This document shows positions 33,480 to 46,600 of a DNA stretch of 64,000 bases, piece after piece; the first letter of the stretch is position 1, and the number at the start of each line of letters is the position of its first letter. The position numbers and the translations under genes were made by a program. The notes below the pieces were generated by a model. The model did not search any database, was not told the DNA's origin, and saw only the letters and a program-made list of their open reading frames with translations. Origin of the DNA: Cytauxzoon felis (taxonomy: Eukaryota; Apicomplexa; Aconoidasida; Piroplasmida; Theileriidae); the NCBI GenBank assembly GCA_020283715.1, contig JAIQCW010000146.1, positions 39,623-103,622 on the forward strand, written 5' to 3'.

Positions 33480-34107
33480 CTACGTCGTCGGATGTTCCTC
33501 CTCTAATAAGCTTCTATACTCGTTAGCTTGTTTATTGTATATATTATATATATCCTATAAATCATTGAATGGGGTAGTGAATGTCAATATAATATTCGAG
33601 TTCAAAACGAGAGTAGTATTATAAAAACATCAACAAACCTCATTAATATGTATCCTTTCATTTATTAAATCACATTGATACTGTAGATCTTTAACTAATT
33701 TCATAGACTGTAAGTATGGTAAGAAGATATCAGCTGCTAATTTAATATCATCTTGTTTATAACATTCTAAATTCTTATCATCTAATAAATCTTTAGCAAT
33801 TTGTGTTAGTTTTGATACTTTAGTTGTTTTAAATTTAGAAGATAATGTAGCTGCATTGTATTCTTTACCATCACATAATTCCTATATGAATTGATGTAAT
33901 ATTATTAATATGTCTATAATATACTTTAGCATTTTTTAATTTATCAAGTGTTTGTGTTAATAATAATTTAAGATTCTGATCAGATTTTTGTGTATATTGG
34001 ATACCAGCTAAAGAAATCTGTAACTTTTTAAGAGTAAATTTTTTACAAGTATCTATAGACATGGACCATAAAAAATTTTTATAAAATTTATTAGGAATCC
34101 CCCACAC
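33480..34107 (-). CDS. Helical protein of unknown function
   Basis: Exons 33925-34107, 33639-33881 and 33554-33480 join in phase to 166 residues. The protein is mostly alpha-helical, Lys/Leu-rich, without membrane segments (LKKLQISLAGIQYTQKSDQN, LTQIAKDLLDDKNLECYKQ). The last exon ends LLEEEHPTT in a sequence (catccgacgacgtaggagg) that closely resembles part of the low-complexity insert in the SNF2 gene at 55969-55987, so the C-terminus appears to come from an inserted repeat. No family recognised. Confidence 0.6.
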
Positions 34108-34186
34108 AATAAGTGTGTAGAATCAACATTAAAGACAAATGTATATATAAAATTAAAAGAATATATATCAATTTATAGGAAATTAA

Positions 34187-34801
34187 ATGTTTATATTTAT
34201 TCTTTATAAAATGGATATATTTAAATTTCATTATTTAATATATATTTTAATCTTCAATACATTTTATATTGATTCTAAAGTATATAATAATACATTATCG
34301 CCACATTATTATAATCAACTTGGATTCTTAACTCCAAATCAAAATTCTATATATTCTAAAAGACATTATATGATTACATATACTAATGCTACTGTACCTG
34401 GACAAGGACCGGTATGTTTGTAGGGATTATTTACACACTTTAATATTATCAATTAATCAGGTTGTAAATAAAAAACAATTAATTACTCAAGTAGCAAATA
34501 CATTGGGAAAGACACAAAAAGAAGTAGGAGAAGTTATAGATGAATTCTTTAAAACAGTTACAAATCATTTATGTAATAATGCTGAAGTCTCAATAACAAA
34601 ATTTGGTGTATTCCATAATAATAAAAGAGGTGAACGTAGAATGCGTAATCTACAAACAGGTGAAATATTTACAGCTGATCCAGTATATGTACCATCTGTA
34701 AAATTCTATGATTCATTGAAAAATGAAGTCAATACTAAACTCAAAAAAGGTATATTTATAATATTAAATCTAATTTAAAAAAATTATGTCTCTAGGTTAA
34801 T
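34187..34801 (+). CDS. HU-type histone-like DNA-binding protein, probably apicoplast
   Basis: Exon 1 34187-34411 encodes a signal-like hydrophobic segment (YLIYILIFNTFYID) and a Tyr/Asn/Lys-rich stretch. Exon 2 34461-34749 encodes a complete HU fold: VNKKQLITQVANTLGKTQKE, EVIDEFFKTVTNHL, VSITKFGVFHNNKRGER, RNLQTGEIFTA and PSVKFYDSLKNEVN. A last tiny exon with GT-TAA after 34796 gives 172 residues. Bacterial-type HU with a bipartite leader is the known nucleoid protein of the apicoplast, where it compacts and helps replicate the plastid genome. The usual RNPQTG motif reads RNLQTG. The 3' end overlaps the 3' end of the prefoldin gene on the other strand. Confidence 0.9.
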
Positions 34802-35198
34802 TCTATTACCAAATTTTGCGTATAGAATACTCTTTAAATTCGTTGATTTCAACTTGTACTCGGATATCTTATCATTCAATCTTTCAATCTCATCTTCCAA
34901 ACGTAACCTGTCCTTCTCCAACTCAACTTCTAATTCTTCCTCAGTCAATTTTATAAAACATTCACCTTTAATATTTTCATTTAAATATAATTTTTTATAT
35001 TATATACAAACCTATTCTTAATAATGGCTGATCCATGCTAATCATCGCCTCATCTTGCGCGTCCTTTAATGATGTCAACTCTTGCGATAATAATTCCAAC
35101 CTCTGTAAAGCCTTTAATCTCTTATCATGTAATATACTAAATTCTATAATTTTATTTTGATCTTCTTCCGTTATTTCATAATCAATTCTAGAACCCAT
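34785..35198 (-). CDS. PFDN4: Prefoldin subunit 4
   Basis: Exons 35012-35198 and 34785-34965 join in phase to about 122 residues. The sequence is a beta-type prefoldin: an N-terminal helix (EITEEDQNKIIEFSILHDKR), the central LTSLKDAQDEAMISMDQPLL and FIKLTEEELE segments, then the C-terminal helix ending LYAKFGNRINLE, a signature of subunit 4. Prefoldin is a hexameric co-chaperone that delivers nascent actin and tubulin to CCT. CCT2, CCT3 and alpha-tubulin are also in this window, though not clustered with it. I start at the Met before GSRIDYEI; an upstream in-frame ATG would add ten residues. Confidence 0.92.
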
Positions 35199-35284
35199 CT
35201 TGAAATACAAAATGTCATTACCATGCATATAGACAAGGTCATGGGGAACTATACCATAAACATTATTAAATTTTCAATGTAAAA

Positions 35285-35844
35285 ATGTTTAATACAGCAT
35301 TTAGAGCTTATTCTATTGTACATACAGCATGTGTAGCGGCGTGTATAGCCTTGGTTTTAAATTATATATCGGGAAATTATATAAAAAGCTCAAAAGAATT
35401 TACTGGAGTTATTAAACATGTTAAAACACATGAATTATTATTAGATCGCTCTCAAGTTAGTTTAATAATTATTTTATAAATATATTTATACAATAGAATG
35501 ATCGTGCAGTACTAGAACTATATATAAAGTATGATTTAAGGAATTGTTTTGATTGGAGTACACATGTTCTATTCCTATATGTTACTGCAGAATATGAAAC
35601 AGGTAAAAATAAACGTAATGAAGTTGTAATTCATGATAAGATTATAAAAAATGTAAAAGACTCTTATGAACCTGGTAGAAATATTATTTCAAAATATTAT
35701 ATGATCGATGATGGTAGATCTCTACGTGATCGTGCTGTCAAGTTAAATTTATATTATGATATCGTACCATTGTTTGGGTTTATTAAAAAGTCAAAGCTTG
35801 GGGAATTTCTCTTTACGTTACCTGAAGATTATAAACACGTGTAA
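35285..35844 (+). CDS. SPCS3: Signal peptidase complex subunit 3 (SPC22/23)
   Basis: Exons 35285-35455 and 35497-35844 join in phase to 172 residues. An N-terminal membrane anchor (FRAYSIVHTACVAACIALVL) is followed by a luminal domain containing CFDWSTHVLFLYVTAEYET, EVVIHDKII, KYYMIDDGRSLRDR and NLYYDIVPLFG. These match the DWN.KQLFLYL.AEY and WN.VP..G pattern of SPC3. It is an essential accessory subunit of the ER signal peptidase that cleaves signal sequences of secreted proteins. The intron is 41 bp. Confidence 0.93.
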
Positions 35845-36428
35845 ATTCTTGTTTTGTACTTTATAGAGAGAGAATTTTATTAATAAATTGTTCTTGATTG
35901 TATACAATTGTATTTATTTTACTCTTGTATTTTAGAAGAAGATGTAGGATATCGACTCGGTCATTGTAAATTTGTTACGCTAATAAAATTATAGAAATGT
36001 ACTATACATTTATAATTTATATTCTAGACGTATATTATATGGAGATTTAGTTCCAACTCTTTCATCCTAAGCGTTTAGTATACATGTTTCTTTGAACGAG
36101 TGTTCCTAAGTGGAGTAGCTGATGTTTTATAAATGACGAATCATATTTATACTATGATAGTGTAATTCACTTTAATAAATGATATAATTTAATAATGTAT
36201 ATTGACAAGCTCTAATTTATAATATAATGTACAAGTCATTTACTTGCATTGACTATACACTATAATAATATACTATAAATATATATTCATAAATTATTAT
36301 TTTGTCACTACAACAAAATTTTGTGGTGATAACCCTATAATTATGGTGTTAAATAAATTATAAAAATTTATCAACTATATTATTGTAATAACGTTAGAAT
36401 ATAATATATAAATGGTAAATTTATGAAA
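35845..36428. other. Intergenic spacer
   Basis: About 580 bp between the convergent 3' ends of SPCS3 and the secreted-protein gene. No gene or repeat cassette recognised. Confidence 0.45.
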
Positions 36429-37591
36429 TTATAATTGCTGATGTTTATAGTAACCATGTTCAGGCGCATCAAGTGTTGGTAACCCAGCTTCAGCCCTAGC
36501 TTCATTAAGAGCATCTTTATCAATAGGTGGTTCTTCATTGGAATCATTTTGTGTATTTGATTCAAGATTTGGAAATAATTGAGAATAATCTAGGAAAATT
36601 AAAATTTGAATGACTTTTGATGTAAAGCAAACCCTGTGTTGGTTCAGGTGTAGTACTATTATATGATTGTTCCTATAGTTTAAAGATATTACAGCAACAA
36701 TAAAACATATATATACCTCTCTTTCTTCTTCTATTTGCTTCACAGTCTTTCCATTAATGTAAATATCGGGCCTACCACTAGGGCCATCGTGGCTGTAGGA
36801 AATATATAGTACACATAAATATTGGAGACATACATGAACAAGTTAATACCCTTTGGTTTTTCCTCGCCAATATCTTCCAATCTGTGAAGTATTATTTGGT
36901 AAATATTTAATTCATTTTTAAAACTTACATTTCTTCACCGGGTATCAGTGGCAGTCTAGATTTCTATAATGAACAGGAGAATATAAATCAATGTTAAACA
37001 TATAAACGTACCAGGCCTGTTGTTTTACATAACATACTACTGTCGATAGCGTTGATCCATTCATTACGTTCCAATAGACCACTAGAACATGAACGATAAT
37101 CACGACGACAAATGAACGAACCTGGCACACAAAACATTAGGCAATGAATTATTGTTACGAATAGAAAAACAATTTGTATTTAATGTTTCCAATGGTTGTA
37201 TAGAAGTCGATAAATCAATTTTCATATAGCTAATCTAATAAAACAAAAATCCATATAATAACTTAACACATCCTTTATAAACATACATTTCCTGTATACA
37301 AATTCAATACATTCTTGGATAAAAAGGCAGCTACTGTAATTAGAGCATCTGGATCATCTCTACTAAATTGATGATTCAATAACCCCTTGTATCCTATATC
37401 ATAAGAGTATATATACACATTTAAATAATAATAGTTGAATGTATTATATAATTAATTATATATATAAATATACCTTCGCCGCAAATTGGTATTTCTTTGG
37501 TATGTAAATGTTTAGGTGACGTTGTTTTCTTGCACAGTGTTATCGATGTTTGATAAACTAGTATAAAAAGATGAATATATGCGATATACAT
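36429..37591 (-). CDS. Secreted multi-exon protein, unknown
   Basis: Starts at 37591 with a signal peptide (MYIAYIHLFILVYQTSITLC). About nine short exons follow: exon 1 is 37474-37591, exon 2 starts at 37393, and later pieces encode CRRDYRSCSSGLLERNEW, SRLPLIPGEE, HDGPSGRPDIYINGKTVKQ and EQSYNSTTPEPTQ. A last exon ends APEHGYYKHQQL at 36429. The phases do not all agree around 36840-36940: the frame giving ILEDIGEEKPK and the frame needed for HDGPSGRP differ by one base. An exon border there is therefore wrong or there is a real frame break. No family recognised. Likely exported or in the secretory pathway. Confidence 0.5.
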
Positions 37592-37727
37592 ATTTAAATA
37601 TAAAATGTGTAGCAGAATAATTTATAGACGATATGTTTCAGTTGATGTTCATATCACCCTCTTGACGGTATGTGGGAAGTATTTATTAGTTTATTTAAAC
37701 TCCCGGATAGATGATTTTATTGTGAAG

Positions 37728-40700
37728 ATGTTTTATTTAGGTGCTGCAGATCTCTCTCGGGAATTTTATAGATTTATTAAATCTATAGGTGAAGCTCGAT
37801 CTAAGGAAGTATTATTTTAGTAATGTCTATTTAATTTATATTCATAATATAGGAAGAGGAGAGGTTAGCATTGAAAGAAATTACTAGATTGAGATTACAT
37901 TTTTTGAATAAAGATGTTGATAAGGTGATTTATATTTGTAATGACTGTTTAAATTTTGATTAATTTTAGTTACAGATGAAAGAGTATTTAGTTCGTGCTA
38001 TTTATGTAGAGATGTTAGGTTTTAATGCGAATTTTTCGCATATTCATGCTATTAATATGGCTCAGGAAAGGAATCTTGTTTGTAAAACTACAGGTTATTT
38101 GGCATGTATGTTATTACTTAAGCATGACAATGAATTGATGTTATTATTGATAAATACGATCCAGAAGGTATTTTATTTATATATTAGTTATATTTAAATT
38201 GTATTATATATAGGATTTAACTAGTCCAAATCATTTGGAAAGAGGTTGTGCTTTGACTTGTATTTGTAATTTATTAACTGATGAAATGTTACCTATTATA
38301 TTACCATTTGTTATTCAATGTTTAGATGATATCCATGAGCTTGTACGAAAGAAAGCGATTATGGCTGTTCATAAGATTTATAAATTCAAACCTTCTGTTA
38401 TGGAAGGTGTATCACGTATTATACAGTATATAATATATAATATATTATATATAATTATATTATAGGAAGGGTATTTGTGATATGAATCCATCAGTTATGG
38501 GTGCTACATTAATATTATTAGATGAAGTATTATGTATAGATAATAGAATTAAATATTCGAAATTAATACCATCATTAGTATCTATATTAGATCAAATATG
38601 TGATTATAAATTATCATCTGATTATAATTATCATGGCATACCTGCTCCATGGATACAAGTATGTTTATTCAATTTGGAAAAAAATAATATACATCTCAAT
38701 TAGATATCTATTATATCATTATTGGGTAAATTATGTAATAATGATAAGACTTTATCAAATTTAATATATGAATGTTTACATAAAGTTATACAATCTATTG
38801 AACATATACAAACTACTGGTAATACTTTAATATCGCATGCTATAATATTTGAATGTGTTAAGACTATAGCTATTATATATCCTAATGATGGATTAACTAC
38901 TTTAATTTCATTATATATATCTAGGTATAGTTAATAATTTATTTATTAGTATATTATTTAGACAAATAACATCTAATAATAATAATTTAAAATATATTGG
39001 AATCTCTGGATTAGGATTAATTATATCTTTAAATATAAATTATGCTATAGAAAATCAAATGATTGTAGTATCATGTCTAGAAGATACAGATGACACTATA
39101 AGGAAACGTACATTAGATTTATTATATCGTATGACAAATTCTAAAAATGCATCTGTTATTATAAATTGTTTTATTACACAATTAAAGTATGTTTTAAATT
39201 AATTAATTATATATATATATATAATCTATAGAACATGTAATGATACACATGAAAATTTAAATCTAATTAAAAAAGCTATCGAATTATCAGAAAAATATGC
39301 ACCCGATGCAATTTGGTATATGGATACTATTATAGAATTAATGAATGTTGCTTACCACCTCATCAATGATGATGTCTTATATAATCTAATTAATGTATTA
39401 AAAGAACAAGCTACACAAGAATCTTTCAAGTATGACAACAATTTTTTCCACACATCAAGAAAATTCATCCTTACAGATCACATCTACTCGAAAAAATCAA
39501 AAATTTATACCAAATTGATGAATTACCCGATATCATCATCAAATTAATCGCATGGACCGTTGGAGAATTCGGTAAAGATGATGATGACAATAATTATTAT
39601 TACCTCAATGTACTCACAACACTACTGAAAAAGTATGTTCAAATCGATGAATTGATGGATTCTGTCCACCGAGGCTACTTCCACCTTCTCTTCCACTGCC
39701 GTGGAGGCCTTCTCTATTTACTTCCCCTTCCAGCTCCCGTAGATCGCTTCCAGGTATTCCACTTGAGGTCTAATTTCAGAAGTTCATTTTTACATCCAAA
39801 ATTTTAAGGAAAATCTGAATTTCTGGGGAAACTACTGAAGATTGAGAGATAACTATTCAATGTATTATACTTGTCAATACTTCATTCAAGAGGTATTTGA
39901 TGATTGTATTGAATTTATCATCCTCACTTCATTCCAATTTATATTCATTGAGTTATCCTTTCAAACATGAATTCCGTCGCTTTAGTCGTATCTCGTGGAA
40001 ATAAGATTTACAACCTCAAGTGGAACCCGAGAACGATCTACGGGAGTTTGAGGGGGAGGTAAATAGAAGAGATGTCTGCAAGACCAACGGTGGTGGTAAC
40101 CTCAGGTTGAGAGCTGTCTGCAGGACGAAAAGAGTTGGATATGAGCTCAGAAGTACTACTTCCATTTCATTTCTTGATATTTATCATTGATAATTTTAGG
40201 TGTATTGCTGGTAATAATACTACTATTACATGGTTATTAGATGGTATTCGTACTGTTATTATATCAAATGGTTATAATAATGTTGATGATTTGGATGAAA
40301 TTTTAGTAATGTTAGAGTCATCAGGTAAAAGTAATGTATTACAGAGATGTAAAGAGTTACGTGTATTAATTAAATATAAGCCTAATTTATCGAGGTATGA
40401 TTGATGATTTATATTAATCTTCAGATATATTTTAGTATTAATGATGATTATGATTTTGAATTGACATTTCTATCTGTAAGTTATATAATTGTATAGTATA
40501 AGATTAAATTTATTTAGGATTATGTTAAAGAGGCTATAGAATCGGGTTGTAAATTATATAATAGGCCAAAAGTTGTAATTAAGGAAGATGTTGTACCAGA
40601 AATTGATATACCTCAGTTGAAATATGAACCTTATGTTATGGAATCATCAATGTGTGAGTATAATGAGTATCCAAAGAATACTTTGGATTCTACACAGCGT

Positions 40701-40955
40701 ATTATATGTGATAATATACCTAGGGCTTGGGGTCCATCAGGTTATCTTATTGATGAATCATCAGATACTGAGGGTGAGACGTATAATGTTGAAAAAGAAT
40801 CTTCATTACATGATGAAGAAGAATCTGAAGACATTACATCTCATAAATCTAATCGTTCATTGGATGAAGAAGATATATTAGCGTTAGAGCGTGAGCGTAG
40901 ACGTGAGGAAATGGCCAAGGCATTATTTAGTGGTTTAACACAACATAATAATTAA
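37728..40955 (+). CDS. AP4E1: AP-4 adaptor complex epsilon subunit
   Basis: Large multi-exon gene. The likely start is ATG 37728 ([20 protein letters not shown]); the frame is open back to 37605. Diagnostic blocks in order: [136 protein letters not shown] and [11 protein letters not shown]. These align best with the epsilon large chain of AP-4 rather than AP-1 gamma or AP-2 alpha. AP-4 forms coats at the trans-Golgi network. The C-terminal 112 residues are acidic and ear-less. Most introns are 30-60 bp, including 39430-39476. The intron 39633-40199 is 567 bp and holds repeat copy 7. Confidence 0.88.
39665..40142. repeat. Modular repeat, copy 7, long form with 250-bp core (AP-4 intron)
   Basis: Left arm: ccaccgaggct, ccactgccgtggaggc, ccttccagctcccgtagatc and ccacttgaggt. 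Core of about 240 bp: ttctggggaaactactgaag, agagataactattcaatg, ccaatttatattcattgag, tcgtatctcgtggaaa. Right arm inverted: acctcaagtgg, gaacgatctacgggag, atgtctgcaagac, acctcaggttg. The core matches copy 15 (60.3 kb) in the same orientation and copy 5 (26.4 kb) in reverse. Confidence 0.88.
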
Positions 40956-40992
40956 TTTATAATTTAATTTAAATATTATATATATAAAAAAA

Positions 40993-41968
40993 ATGTTGTT
41001 AGATACTGTAGATTTTTGGAAGAAAGAAAAGTGTTCTGTCTTTTTTAATCGCAGTGGTTATAATAATGAATCTGAATTGCGTGGATTATTATCGGATGTA
41101 TTAGAATTATATAAACTGTGTGAAGAGGATGATTTAGTAGATGTTATGAAGATGTTAAAATTAGAAAAATTTGAAGTATCTGATGAATGTAAAAGGATTT
41201 TTAGATTAGATGCTGAGAGGACATTTAAAGATGAGGATAATAGAAGGGTATTATATGATACATTATCATTAGTATATGAAAAAATAGGTGATTATCATCA
41301 AGGTGAAGGTTTTGTTATAGCATTATTATCTATATATTTAAAGCCTAAAGATGTAGCAACAGTAATATCAAAGTTACATTATAAATGTTTAAATGGTTAT
41401 TTTTCATGTAAACCAAAGAATTATGTAAGAGATTCAAAGGTATTAATGAAATTATTAAAAGATATTAATCCTAAATTATATGATCATTTAGATAATCTAA
41501 TAGTACCTGAAGCATTTGTATCTAAATGGTTCATAGGCCTTAATATACACGTATTGGCCTTTGAATATGTTATTAAATTCATTACTAATTTATATAAAGT
41601 TGGTCAAATATATTTATTTAAATATGGATTAGCTTTTATATTATATCATTCTGATAAATTATCAAGTTGTAATGATGTTAGTTTTATATTACAGCTTCTA
41701 AGGCTTGATGAAGCTGTTATACCTTTAGAGGATGATAAAAGGGTAGAAATTTACAAGGGGATCTTTGATAAGGTGGATGATTTAAAAATTACAATGGATG
41801 AGGTTGAAAAATATCGTAAGATTGTAACTGAAGATATGACTAAAGAGGAAGAAAGACGTAAAGCAATTGAAGCAATGGTAAGAGGAAATGAAGTTTAAAA
41901 TAACAAATTACTTTTAGCTTGAAGAAGATGATGATGAAATTGTATTCTCAGATGAAGAAGAGGGATGA
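40993..41968 (+). CDS. TBC-domain Rab GTPase-activating protein
   Basis: Exons 40993-41877 and 41918-41968 join in phase to 311 residues. Both catalytic fingers of TBC proteins are visible: IFRLDAERTF (IxxDxxRT, arginine finger, about residue 75) and DYHQGEGFVIALL (YxQG, glutamine finger, about residue 100). Later helices such as PEAFVSKWFIGLN and FKYGLAFILYH match the C-terminal TBC lobe. The protein ends in an acidic tail (LEEDDDEIVFSDEEEG) encoded by the small second exon. TBC proteins stimulate GTP hydrolysis by Rabs and control vesicle traffic; the Rab partner is unknown. Degenerate copies of the tail sequence continue after the stop. Confidence 0.87.
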
Positions 41969-42180
41969 ATGTGGAGGATGGATGTGTCTTTGGAGGAAGG
42001 AATTGTATTTCAGATGGACTGTATCTTCGGATGAAGGAATTGTATTATCAGGTAGAGGGATTATATCTTCTAATGTATCTTTAGATGATGAGTGAAAGTG
42101 TATGCATCTTCAGATGGAGGTACTGGGTTCGATACCTAGAGATGCTTCTTTCATGACAAATTAAAGGTGTAAGAATCACA
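41969..42180. repeat. Degenerate tandem copies of the TBC gene 3' coding tail
   Basis: After the stop codon the motif gaaattgtattctcagatga recurs in decayed form: gaattgtatttcagatgg, ggaattgtattatcagg, and several tcttcagatg or tcttcggatg units. No open frame continues. This looks like a decayed minisatellite or extension of the acidic tail. Confidence 0.5.
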
Positions 42181-42253
42181 ACGAAAAAATTTTTAATCTG
42201 ATTAAATAAATTAATAATATATAATATTCTTGTATGAGATTAGTAATTATCGT

Positions 42254-42700
42254 CTATTCCTTTTCTTCAACTCTGACCCTAGCTCTTCTATTGATGACCT
42301 TAACACCCAACTTGTCAGCACGATCAATGATTGTTCTCCTCTTTCTAGAAGAAACATTATGGGCAATTTGAGCTACATGTGTAGTATTATGCATTAAAAG
42401 TACATCTACTTCATTAGGAGTAGAAACGACAACCTTATAACAACCATTAGGTAATCTATGTCTCGTCTTTTTTGCAGTACCATAACCAATCTTAGGAGTT
42501 AATACAGTACCTTTAAAACGACGTCTAACTCTACAATCAATACCTTTAGGCTTCCTCCAACTTTCCTATAGTATTTATAATGATTTAAAAAATATTACTT
42601 CAGTAAAACTAACTTTTACACGTTTAAATCTATCAGATTGGAATCTTCTAAATTTCTTTACCCTCTTATGCAATAAATTTCCTATTTTCCTTATTGCCAT
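42254..42700 (-). CDS. RPL32: Large-subunit ribosomal protein eL32
   Basis: Exons 42614-42700 and 42254-42565 join in phase to 132 residues. The start is ATG at 42700. Family signatures are [52 protein letters not shown] and [20 protein letters not shown], as in eL32 of cytosolic 60S ribosomes. The single 48-bp intron interrupts the gene after residue 29. Length is typical of the family. Confidence 0.96.
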
Positions 42701-43042
42701 TTTGTATAAATTAATTATTATATTAATTGATCTGACCCTTGGATTATAGGTGACCCTCCCCATATAATAAATTACAAGTCATGAACCTGGAAACATAATT
42801 GGCCATATACTAAGATACACATTTTGAATATTAATACATGAACGTTTAAAAGACTTTAAATTTAATAGTTCATTTAAAGTGTATATGGAAATGAATACCT
42901 AAAGCCAGAATAATAAAAGGAGCAGTGGATCCACCAGATTTCTAACGAGCTTTGGACCAGAATATAAATCAAGACTTGTAAATAATTTAAATATTTAAGT
43001 AATAAATATATATAAAAGTATAAATTTAAAATATGATCAAAT

Positions 43043-44871
<1,829 letters not shown>

Positions 44872-45400
44872 TATATAAAATTTCTATAGATAATATATGA
44901 TACAATACATGGATAGTTGAATAGTAGCCTTCAACTATAATAGATACATTAATGTAATAAAATCGTCACACACCCTTAAATATATATGGTGTGATGGGGA
45001 AATTTAGTAATTATTTCCATGTAAATATTACATTTAATATAATAATATCAACTATAAATTATCATTAAATTAAGTAGTATAGTTATAAATGTGGTTTGTA
45101 TATGTATATATTAACTATATTATAACGACATCACTATACTTTCTATAGTTTATTATTGACTTCTCTACACATTTCCTATTTAAATTATTAATTTATATCT
45201 CTTGACATAATACTTTTAACATTGCAAATTGATACGGTTGATAAATAACGTCTTCATCAAGTCTTGTGTTTTACACCATCAGCCATTAAACACCGTCAAA
45301 TGGGACCAGCTATGAACTATGACATTATTTATACTATAGAGTCTATTGTTAATATCATATTCTATAAAAATTAATACTCTAAATAAATAAACAAAAGATT
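44872..45400. other. Intergenic spacer
   Basis: About 530 bp upstream of alpha-tubulin and downstream of the tRNA. AT-rich; no other gene seen. Confidence 0.5.
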
Positions 45401-45482
45401 CGACAACGGCAGGATTCGAACCTGCGCAGGCAGAACCTAATGACTTAGCAGGCCATCCCCTTAACCACTCGGGCACGTTGTC
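45401..45482 (-). tRNA. tRNA-Ser (anticodon GCT)
   Basis: On the minus strand an 82-nt class II tRNA folds from 45482 to 45401. The acceptor stem GACAACG pairs with CGTTGTC with discriminator G. The D arm contains GAGTGGTTAAGGG, the anticodon loop is CTGCTAA, there is a long variable arm, and the T arm is GGTTCGAATCC. No intron and no encoded CCA. It reads AGC/AGT serine codons. Confidence 0.96.
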
Positions 45483-45658
45483 TCAAAACAGCTTTACAAT
45501 CTTAGTATTATAATATAATGAAATAATATAAAGACAAGAAGAAATATAAAACCAATTATAGAAGGTTGAAATGAAACATGTTCCATAAATTCTAGAGATT
45601 GTTGGGTTGCCATTATTTATACTTTGTCAACCTAAGTTTAAGACTCTGTATTATACAC

Positions 45659-45980
45659 ATCCACCTGAGGTCCAATCCACCTCATCTTCCACTTGATGTT
45701 ACAAACACCGTTGGTCTTGCAGACAGCTCTTCCATTTACTTCCCCCTCCGCTTCCCTGAGATCAGCTGCGGGTTCCAATTGAGGTCCAGTACTACCCTTC
45801 ATTCCACTCGAGGTTACATCCAACACATCCTTAGAACCACCTTAACATCCGCCACGATCTCCGGGAGTGGCTCTACTCTTTAGAGATAGGTAATTAAAAG
45901 AGCTGACGGCAGGACTAACCTCAGGTGGAGAGCTGCCTGCAGGACGAAGAGAGATAGTGGTTAGACTTCAGGTTAGGTAA
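45659..45980. repeat. Modular GC-rich repeat, copy 9
   Basis: Order: ccacctgaggtccaatcc, ccacttgatgttacaa, cttgcagacagct, ctccgcttccctgagatcag, ttccaattgaggtcc, ttccactcgaggtt, then the inverted cgatctccgggagtggct cassette with actctttagagatagg, agctgacggcagga, acctcaggtgg, and agctgcctgcagga. Intergenic. The minus strand is open and would encode LEPAADLREAEGEVN. Confidence 0.85.
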
Positions 45981-46071
45981 TCTTCTGACCATTATTGTTA
46001 CTTCGCATATAATCATCTACATAATGTATATATGTTATTATCTAAGATGTATGGTATTGATTTATAATACA

Positions 46072-46327
46072 TTAAAATTCTAGGTGTTTATTTGGGTGGC
46101 CGGCGTCATGTGGTAGGTGTTCTAGTACATGGTTAAGCCTAAACTGTTCTTCACTGCTCCAATAATTGGCCTATATAAAAATAAAATATATTGTAAATTA
46201 TAAAGTATCATATAAAACCACATGATATACTTCAACTTACATTAAAAAGATATGCGACTGGCAAAGCTGTGACTGCGATGCAGAATAGATTAGAATAATA
46301 GAACAAGGCACGATCATGTTCAGCCAT
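46072..46327 (-). CDS. Very small single-TM protein, probably mitochondrial complex subunit
   Basis: Two exons, 46241-46327 and 46072-46170, join in phase to 61 residues: MAEHDRALFYYSNLFC, a membrane helix (IAVTALPVAYLF), and a polar C-terminus ending HPNKHLEF. The intron is 70 bp with good borders. Upstream 46328-46447 may hold non-coding first-exon sequence. Size and topology are like the tiny accessory subunits of cytochrome oxidase or ATP synthase, an inference only. It is too short to show up as a long ORF. Confidence 0.6.
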
Positions 46328-46600
46328 ATTAGCCTATAGGGAATTTTTGTGTATTAATATAAAGGGTAAATATACTCTTCGTGATAAACGATTTACCGTA
46401 AACTTCGGTAAAGGTATAAAACCCCGTAAACATCTAGAAAGTCTCATATTTATTATTTAAATTAATATATAAAATTTTTTAATGAATTTTACATGATTTA
46501 ATCAATAATAAATATAAAGTGATTTATTCTTTATGTAATTTATGTGTGGCTGTCTATATCTATACGTTTATATTCAAATTTTCTAATGTATATTTAAGTT

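Noticed and set aside
45279..45476. 65-aa ORF on the minus strand
   Set aside because: It is the translation of the tRNA-Ser gene and its flank; the tRNA fold explains the sequence completely.
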